NCBI RefSeq assembly: GCF_026343185.1
Contig: NZ_JAPEMA010000001.1
Coordinates: forward strand, 5,456,001-5,520,000
Direction of reading: 5' to 3'
DNA from: Streptomyces sp. NBC_00091
Lineage (GTDB): Bacteria > Actinomycetota > Actinomycetes > Streptomycetales > Streptomycetaceae
Length of the DNA: 64,000 nt
Below are positions 58,307 through 64,000 of the stretch, piece after piece (within the stretch, counting starts at the first letter, position 1; every line of letters begins with the position of its first letter). The notes under the pieces are model-generated. The model saw nothing but the letters and a program-made list of their open reading frames with translations. It had not been told where the DNA came from and searched no databases. The position numbers and the translations under genes were made by a program.

Positions 58307-60838
58307 TCAGAGCGCGCCGAGCTCGCCGACCGAGGTGACCCGGAGGACGGCCCGGCCCTCCTCGTCGGACGCGGCGAGGTCGACCTCGGCGCTGATGCCC
58401 CAGCCATGGTCCCCGTTGGGGTCGGCGAAGGTCTGGCGGACGCGCCACAGGCCGTGCGCCGGGTCCTCCTCGATCTGGAGGAGCTTGGGGCCGCGCGCGT
58501 CCGGACCGGTGCCGAGGTCGTCGTACTCGTCCCAGTACCCGTCCATGGCCTCGCCCCAGGCGTCGGCGTCCCAGCCGGACTCGGCGTCCAGCTCGCCCAG
58601 GACGTTGACGTGGTCCAGGGCCGCCAGCTCCACCCTGCGGAACATCGCGTTGCGGACCAGCACGCGGAAGGCGCGGGAGTTGGCCGTGACCGGCTTGACC
58701 TGGTCGGCCTTCTCCTGGGCCTGCTCCGCCGTCTCCACCTCCGGGTTCGCCAGCTGCTCCCACTCGTCGAGGAGGCTGGAGTCGACCTGGCGGACCAGCT
58801 CGCCCAGCCAGGCGATGAGGTCCTCGAGGTCCTCCGACTTCAGGTCGTCGGGGATGGTGTGGTCCAGCGCCTTGAACGCGCTCGCCAGGTAGCGCAGCAC
58901 GATGCCCTCGGTACGGGCCAGCTCGTAGAAGGAGGTGAACTCGGTGAAGGTCATCGCGCGCTCGTACATGTCGCGGATGATCGACTTCGGGGAGACCGGG
59001 TGGTCCCGGACCCACGGGTGGCTCTTGCTGTAGACCTCGTAGGCGTGGACCAGCAGTTCCTCGAGGGGCTTGGGATAGGTGACGTCCTGGAGCCGCTCCA
59101 TCCGCTCCTCGTACTCGATCCCGTCGGCCTTCATCGCGCCGACCGCGATGCCCCGCTCCTTGTTCTGCTGGGCCGCCAGGATCTGGCGCGGGTCGTCCAG
59201 CGTGGACTCCACGACCGAGACCATGTCCAGCGCGTAGGACGGGGATTCCGGGTCCAGCAGGTCGAAGGCGGCCAGCGCGAAGGTGGACAGCGGCTGGTTC
59301 AGCGCGAAGTCCTGCTGGAGGTCGACGGTGAGCCGGATGGTGCGGCCTTCGGCGTCCGGGGTGTCGAGCTTCTCGACGACGCCGCCGTCCAGCAGCGAGC
59401 GGTAGATCGCGATGGCCCGGCGGATGTGGCGCAGCTGGGCCTTGCGCGGCTCGTGGTTGTCCTCCAGGAGGTGGCGCATCGCCTTGAAGGCGTCGCCGGG
59501 CCGGGCGATCACCGAGAGCAGCATGATGTTGGTGACCTTGAAGCGCGAGGTCAGCGGCTCCGGGTCGGCGGCGATCAGCTTCTCGAAGGTGGTGTCCGAC
59601 CAGGCCACGAACCCTTCGGGGGCCTTCTTGCGGACCACCTTGCGGCGCTTCTTCGGGTCGTCGCCGGCCTTCGCGAGGGCCTTCTCGTTCTCGATGACGT
59701 GCTCGGGCGCCTGCGCGACCACGAAGCCCGCCGTGTCGAATCCGGCCCGGCCGGCCCGGCCGGCGATCTGGTGGAACTCCCGGGCGCGCAGCGTGCGGAC
59801 GCGGTTGCCGTCGTACTTGGTGAGCGCGGTGAACAGCACCGTGCGGATGGGGACGTTGACGCCGACGCCCAGGGTGTCGGTGCCGCAGATGACCTTCAGC
59901 AGACCGGCCTGGGCCAGCTTCTCGACGAGCCGGCGGTACTTGGGCAGCATGCCCGCGTGGTGCACGCCGATGCCGTGGCGGACGTAGCGGGAGAGGTTCT
60001 GGCCGAACTTCGTGGTGAAACGGAAGTTGCCGATCAGCTCCGCGATCTTGTCCTTCTCCTCGCGGGTGCACATGTTGATGCTCATCAGCGACTGCGCCCG
60101 CTCGACCGCCTGGGCCTGGGTGAAGTGCACGATGTAGACCGGGGCCTGCCGGGTCTCCAGCAGCTCGGTGATGGTGTCGGTGATCGGCGTGGTCACGTAC
60201 TCGTACGAGAGCGGGACGGGCCGGGTCGCGGAGCGGACCACCGAGGTCGGGCGGCCCGTGCGGCGGGTCAGGTCCTCCTCGAACCGCTTCACGTCGCCGA
60301 GGGTCGCCGACATCAGGACGAACTGCGCCTGGGGCAGCTCCAGCAGCGGGATCTGCCAGGCCCAGCCGCGGTCCGGCTCCGCGTAGAAGTGGAACTCGTC
60401 CATCACGACCTGGCCGATGTCGGCGTACTTGCCGTCGCGCAGGGCGATCGAGGCCAGTACCTCGGCGGTGCAGCAGATCACCGGGGCGTCGGCGTTCACG
60501 GAGGCGTCGCCGGTCAGCATGCCGACGTTCTCGGTGCCGAAGAGCTTGCACAGGTCGAAGAACTTCTCCGACACCAGCGCCTTGATCGGCGCGGTGTAGA
60601 AGGTGACCTTGTCCTGGGCCAGCGCGGTGAAGTGCGCGCCGGCCGCGACGAGGCTCTTCCCGGAGCCGGTCGGGGTCGACAGGACCACGTTCGCGCCCGA
60701 GACCACCTCGATCAGCGCCTCTTCCTGCGCCGGGTACAGGGTGATGCCCTGGCCCTCCGCCCACGAGGAAAAGGCCTCGAAGAGGGCGTCGGGGTCGGCG
60801 GTCGGCGGGAGCTGATCAATGAGGGTCACGCCCCCCAT
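58307..60838 (-). CDS. DEAD/DEAH-box RNA helicase with DUF3516 domain
   Basis: An 843-residue helicase. Walker A is STPTGSGKSLVA, motif II is VVMDEFHFY, motif III is LMSATLGD, and the C-terminal core has GTDTLGVGVNVPIRTVLF and [17 protein letters not shown]. The last 380 residues are the DUF3516 domain found in actinobacterial helicases. The likely role is RNA processing or turnover. AGGCAAG precedes the ATG at 60838; a GTG a few codons later is possible. Confidence 0.93.
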   Translation of the reverse strand: MGGVTLIDQLPPTADPDALFEAFSSWAEGQGITLYPAQEEALIEVVSGANVVLSTPTGSGKSLVAAGAHFTALAQDKVTFYTAPIKALVSEKFFDLCKLFGTENVGMLTGDASVNADAPVICCTAEVLASIALRDGKYADIGQVVMDEFHFYAEPDRGWAWQIPLLELPQAQFVLMSATLGDVKRFEEDLTRRTGRPTSVVRSATRPVPLSYEYVTTPITDTITELLETRQAPVYIVHFTQAQAVERAQSLMSINMCTREEKDKIAELIGNFRFTTKFGQNLSRYVRHGIGVHHAGMLPKYRRLVEKLAQAGLLKVICGTDTLGVGVNVPIRTVLFTALTKYDGNRVRTLRAREFHQIAGRAGRAGFDTAGFVVAQAPEHVIENEKALAKAGDDPKKRRKVVRKKAPEGFVAWSDTTFEKLIAADPEPLTSRFKVTNIMLLSVIARPGDAFKAMRHLLEDNHEPRKAQLRHIRRAIAIYRSLLDGGVVEKLDTPDAEGRTIRLTVDLQQDFALNQPLSTFALAAFDLLDPESPSYALDMVSVVESTLDDPRQILAAQQNKERGIAVGAMKADGIEYEERMERLQDVTYPKPLEELLVHAYEVYSKSHPWVRDHPVSPKSIIRDMYERAMTFTEFTSFYELARTEGIVLRYLASAFKALDHTIPDDLKSEDLEDLIAWLGELVRQVDSSLLDEWEQLANPEVETAEQAQEKADQVKPVTANSRAFRVLVRNAMFRRVELAALDHVNVLGELDAESGWDADAWGEAMDGYWDEYDDLGTGPDARGPKLLQIEEDPAHGLWRVRQTFADPNGDHGWGISAEVDLAASDEEGRAVLRVTSVGELGAL

Positions 60839-60974
60839 CTTGCCTGGCTTCCCGCCGGAAGAGGGAACCGGCGGAGGGAAGGAAGATCATCGCAGGTACG
60901 CTGGGCCGTCGCGGCGGCCCGACCGAATCCCTCGACGGGGCCCCACCACGACAGGACCGGGGCGGGAAACGAGC

Positions 60975-61766
60975 ATGATGGGTCCGGCGCACTCACTGTC
61001 CGGGGCGGCGGCCTGGCTGGGGGTGGGCGCCGCGACGGCGGCAGCCGGACATCCGATGCCCTGGCCCGTACTGGTCGTCGGCGCCCTCATCTGCGCCGGA
61101 GCGGCCCTCGCCCCCGACCTCGACCACAAGTCGGCGACGATCTCGCGCGCCTTCGGACCCCTGTCCCGGGGCCTGTGCGAGGTGGTCGACAAGATCTCCT
61201 ACTCCGTCTACAAGGCGACCCGCTCCCCGCGCGACGCCCGCCGCACCGGGGGCCACCGCACCCTGACCCATACCTGGCTCTGGGCGGTCCTGATCGGCGC
61301 CGGGTCCTCCGCGCTCGCGGCCACCGCCGACCGCTGGGGCGTGCTGGCGCTGCTCTTCGTGCACCTGGTGCTGGCCGTGGAAGGCCTGCTGTGGCGGGCG
61401 GCCCGGATGTCCAGCGACGTCCTGGTCTGGCTGCTCGGCGCGACCAGCGCCTGGACCCTGGCCGGGGTGCTGGACCAGCCGGGCAACGGCGCGGACTGGC
61501 TGTTCACCGGCCCGGGCCAGGAGTACCTCTGGCTCGGCCTGCCGATCATGCTCGGCGCGCTCGTCCACGACATCGGCGACGCGCTGACCGTCTCCGGCTG
61601 CCCGGTCCTGTGGCCCCTGCCCATCGGCGGGAAGCGCTGGTACCCGATCGGCCCGCCGAAGGCGATGCGCTTCCGCGCCGGCAGCTGGGTGGAGCTCAAG
61701 GTGCTCATGCCGGTGTTCATGCTCCTCGGCGGCATGGGCGGCGCCTCGGCCCTCGGCTTCATCTGA
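60975..61766 (+). CDS. Membrane-bound metal-dependent hydrolase (YdjM/DUF457-like)
   Basis: A 263-residue membrane protein. The metal-binding motif is PAHSLSG at the N-terminus, with PDLDHKSATISRAF and GHRTLTHTW, then HDIGDALT. It has about six hydrophobic segments. The fold matches YdjM (DUF457) hydrolases, whose substrates are mostly unknown. An ATG 3 bases downstream could also be the start. Confidence 0.85.
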   Translation: MMGPAHSLSGAAAWLGVGAATAAAGHPMPWPVLVVGALICAGAALAPDLDHKSATISRAFGPLSRGLCEVVDKISYSVYKATRSPRDARRTGGHRTLTHTWLWAVLIGAGSSALAATADRWGVLALLFVHLVLAVEGLLWRAARMSSDVLVWLLGATSAWTLAGVLDQPGNGADWLFTGPGQEYLWLGLPIMLGALVHDIGDALTVSGCPVLWPLPIGGKRWYPIGPPKAMRFRAGSWVELKVLMPVFMLLGGMGGASALGFI

Positions 61767-61897
61767 GACTCGTCTGCTCACCCCCTGTCCGGCAAGCAAA
61801 CCGTCCGTCAGAGTGCTCGACTCCCTGCCGGGCAACGCCTTTGACTACTGCGGCATTCCGGGGACAGGGCGCAAAGAGCGCCGCTAAAGTTCGCGGC

Positions 61898-63115
61898 ATG
61901 GACGTTGACACGGCGAGGCGCGTCATACGTGAGCAGGACAGGGTGGCGCGGTACCGGTTGCGGCCGCTTCTGGACGAACAGGGAAGACGCTGTGATGCGG
62001 TCGCAGCTGGCCTTGAGCCGTGGCTGGGCAAGGCGTGGAAGTGGAGCCGGGGGCAGGGGAGCCTCTTGGAGCCGCGCGGATTTATCAGGCCCGAAGCGTA
62101 TACCGCTCTCCGTGAAGCCCAGGCACTGTTGGACAGGAGGGGCCGCACACGTTCCGAACCTCTGTGGCGGGACCTGGAAAACGCTGTCGGTTGTCTCGAC
62201 TATCACCCTCCTGCTCTCTGGATTATTGAAAACGACCACGGAGATTTTTACAAAACAGTTTCGACATACACCAGCCACCATACGAAGGATACGGTCGACC
62301 GGGCCGTGGCGGCGCTCATAGGAAACATCAGAAAGCTCGCCACGGCATTCAGGGAAGATAATCCGACATGCCTTATCGAACTGCCGGATGAGATTCATCC
62401 GCCCCGGCACGCGGTCTTCACGAAAGGCACTCTCGCGCGGCTCTTCGTCGAGGATCTCAGCGCCTGGATCGAGAACTGCAAGGAGATAGAAGCAGCCGTT
62501 GCCACCGCGACTGCCGTTTCACCCGTCATCCTGGAGTGGCGCGACAGCACCTCCCAATTTCTGGGGCGCCACCTGGGCGTGAAGCTCGGGTTCGATTCCC
62601 TTATGAAATCCGCCCCAGCGTGCGGCAGTCCCCTGATCGCCGATGCACATGCCCTGGGGCGAGCCTATTTGGCTCTAGGTTTGGCCTATCTGGAAGAGGT
62701 GCGAGGACGTATGCCTGATTATGCAGAGGCATCCGGGCAGGCAGCTCCGGAACCGCGGGTTTCGCTGACTTTCAGCGGCGGGAACTACTATGGCGGGCAG
62801 TTCGCCGCCCAGATCGCCAACATCCACTCGTCCGTTGCCGGTGTTCACCAGGACGGCGGCGCCGGCATAGCCGATGCGCTGACAGCGCTGGGGCAAGCGG
62901 TGTTGGCCCAGGAGAATCTTGACGACGATCAGCGCCGGGACCTGCTCGACAATGTCGAGTATCTCGCTGGGGCCGCAGGGGAACCCCCGGAGCAGAGGAA
63001 CCGAGGAATGATCAGATCTGCTCTCAACGCACTGAACGCAGCAGCCGCCGCCGGTACCGGACTGGGCACAGCGATGGAGGCATGGAGCGGAGTGCTACAG
63101 CGGCTCGTGCCCTGA
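61898..63115 (+). CDS. Hypothetical protein with possible immune-type C-terminal domain
   Basis: A 405-residue protein with no function I can name. The middle (about 62180-62900) is visibly less GC-rich than the neighbours and uses rarer Streptomyces codons, which suggests recent transfer. The C-terminal part (VSLTFSGGNYYGGQFAAQIANIHSS, given here as LTFSGGNYYGGQF, then IHSSVAG, then a helix-rich tail with Leu and Ala) resembles the C-terminal region of some prokaryotic STAND/defence proteins. It is isolated between a membrane hydrolase and an ABC transporter gene. A defence role is a guess. Confidence 0.6.
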   Translation: MDVDTARRVIREQDRVARYRLRPLLDEQGRRCDAVAAGLEPWLGKAWKWSRGQGSLLEPRGFIRPEAYTALREAQALLDRRGRTRSEPLWRDLENAVGCLDYHPPALWIIENDHGDFYKTVSTYTSHHTKDTVDRAVAALIGNIRKLATAFREDNPTCLIELPDEIHPPRHAVFTKGTLARLFVEDLSAWIENCKEIEAAVATATAVSPVILEWRDSTSQFLGRHLGVKLGFDSLMKSAPACGSPLIADAHALGRAYLALGLAYLEEVRGRMPDYAEASGQAAPEPRVSLTFSGGNYYGGQFAAQIANIHSSVAGVHQDGGAGIADALTALGQAVLAQENLDDDQRRDLLDNVEYLAGAAGEPPEQRNRGMIRSALNALNAAAAAGTGLGTAMEAWSGVLQRLVP

Positions 63116-63168
63116 CAGTGGAAGGGTGGGACGGATCACGGAACCCTTACGCGCCCCGGCCCGGCGGG

Positions 63169-64000
63169 TCAGCCGTGCCAGGAACGCCACAGGGCCGCGT
63201 ACGCCCCGCCCGCCGCCACCAGTTCCTCGTGCGAGCCGAGCTCGCTGATCCGCCCGGCCTCGACCACCGCGATCACGTCCGCGTCGTGCGCGGTGTGCAG
63301 CCGGTGGGCGATCGCGATCACCGTACGGCCGTCCAGCACCCGCGCCAGCGAACGCTCCAGATGCCGGGCCGCCCGCGGATCCAGCAGCGAGGTCGCCTCG
63401 TCCAGCACCAGCGTGTGCGGATCCGCCAGCACCAGCCGGGCCAGCGCGACCTGCTGCGCCTGCGCCGGGGTCAGCGCGCTCCCGCCCGAACCGACCTCGG
63501 TGTCCAGCCCCGCCTCCAGGGCCCGCGCCCAGCCGTCCGCGTCCACCGCGCCCAGCGCCGCCCACAGCTCGGCGTCCGCCGCGCCCGTCCGGGCCAGGCG
63601 CAGATTGTCCCGCAGGGTGCCGACGAACACGTGGTGCTCCTGGTTGACCAGCGCCACGTGCTCGCGCACCCGCTCCGCGGGCATCCGCGACAGCCGCGCC
63701 CCGCCGAGGGTGACCTCGCCAGTCCGGGGCGCGTAGACGCCCGCCAGCAGCCGGCCCAGCGTGGACTTGCCCGCCCCCGAAGGCCCCACCAGCGCCATCC
63801 GGGTGCCCGGCGGCACGGACATCGACACCCGGTGCAGGACGTCCACGCCCTCCCGGTAGCCGAAGTGGACCTCCTGCGCCCGTACGTCCCGGCCCTGCGG
63901 TACGACCGCCCGGTCACCCGCGTCCGGCTCGATCTCCCGCACGCCCACCAGCCGGGCCAGCGACACCTGGGCGATCTGCAGCTCGTCGTACCAGCGCAGG
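63169..64000 (-). CDS. ABC transporter with ATP-binding domain, 5' end missing
   Basis: This is the C-terminal part of an exporter with fused membrane and ATPase domains; the frame is open to the right edge. Walker A is VGPSGAGKSTL, the signature is LTPAQAQQVALARL (Leu-Thr-Pro in place of LSGGQ), Walker B is TLVLDEATSLLDP and the switch His is in AIAHRLHTA. The replaced signature motif suggests the degenerate half of a heterodimer, whose partner would lie to the right. Confidence 0.88.
   Translation of the reverse strand, partial: LRWYDELQIAQVSLARLVGVREIEPDAGDRAVVPQGRDVRAQEVHFGYREGVDVLHRVSMSVPPGTRMALVGPSGAGKSTLGRLLAGVYAPRTGEVTLGGARLSRMPAERVREHVALVNQEHHVFVGTLRDNLRLARTGAADAELWAALGAVDADGWARALEAGLDTEVGSGGSALTPAQAQQVALARLVLADPHTLVLDEATSLLDPRAARHLERSLARVLDGRTVIAIAHRLHTAHDADVIAVVEAGRISELGSHEELVAAGGAYAALWRSWHG

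Noticed and set aside
58236..60764. A long open frame in another phase over the helicase gene
   Set aside because: The translation is Gly/Arg/Pro-rich without domains, while the frame at 58307-60838 has every helicase motif.

Overview
The window is high-GC actinobacterial DNA that looks like Streptomyces. Supporting signs are tightly packed genes with GTGA/ATGA start-stop overlaps, GTG starts, a four-gene conservon (sensor kinase, roadblock, DUF742, GTPase), fused urease gamma-beta subunits, Tat signals and Streptomyces-type hypothetical proteins. I saw no rRNA, tRNA, CRISPR array or insertion sequence.

The left 25 kb is an accessory biosynthetic region. It begins with the end of a threonine-kinase-like GHMP kinase and a fold-type II PLP enzyme (1-1570). 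A minus-strand operon then reads 7940 to 1545. It holds a 26-residue peptide gene, an HExxH peptide-modification protein, a YcaO protein, a methyltransferase, a P450, a GT4 glycosyltransferase and a sugar epimerase/dehydratase, which is the layout of a ribosomal peptide (RiPP) pathway with several tailoring steps. Divergent from it are a ferredoxin and a sulfotransferase.

Next comes a second peptide-centred set (9382-24179). Two nearly identical 19-residue peptide genes (10190-10249 minus, 16721-16780 plus) lie among a guanylate-kinase-like protein, an S-adenosylhomocysteine-hydrolase-like protein, a DUF985 cupin, a glutamate-semialdehyde-aminomutase-like enzyme, a fusion of a nucleoside-diphosphate-kinase-like domain with a nucleotidyltransferase, an M16 protease, a GNAT protein, a second nucleotidyltransferase, a three-gene ABC transporter, a thymidylate-kinase-like protein and a cupin. 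All three tiny peptide genes are followed by a strong hairpin and then by enzyme genes. The enrichment in nucleotide-handling folds beside a peptide gene pair is the most unusual feature here. I know of no described pathway with this content. An XRE/NB-ARC regulator (24198-25445) closes the region.

From 25.6 to 40.2 kb lies a nitrogen-scavenging locus: three agmatine-deiminase-family genes (one Tat-lipoprotein, one cytosolic, one Tat), a divergent urease (fused gamma-beta plus alpha, no accessory genes here), a five-gene peptide/nickel-type ABC importer, a Ser/Thr kinase and two paralogous TetR repressors. Four copies of one palindrome, TTGACTGAATTTTCAGTCAA and close variants, sit at its promoters. 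Each copy starts with TTGACT and has an xAnnnT hexamer 17 bases later, so the locus looks like one TetR regulon.

The right 24 kb is mostly ordinary chromosomal content: a secreted lipase, a PucR-type regulator, an aldehyde dehydrogenase with its GAF-domain regulator, MOSC, TrmO-like and MpaB-like proteins, a MHYT membrane protein, a conservon plus an extra roadblock gene and a pyridoxamine-oxidase-family pseudogene, YchJ-like, TesB, a DEAD-box helicase and an integral-membrane hydrolase. A less GC-rich gene of unknown function (61898-63115) may be acquired. A truncated ABC transporter gene runs off the right edge.
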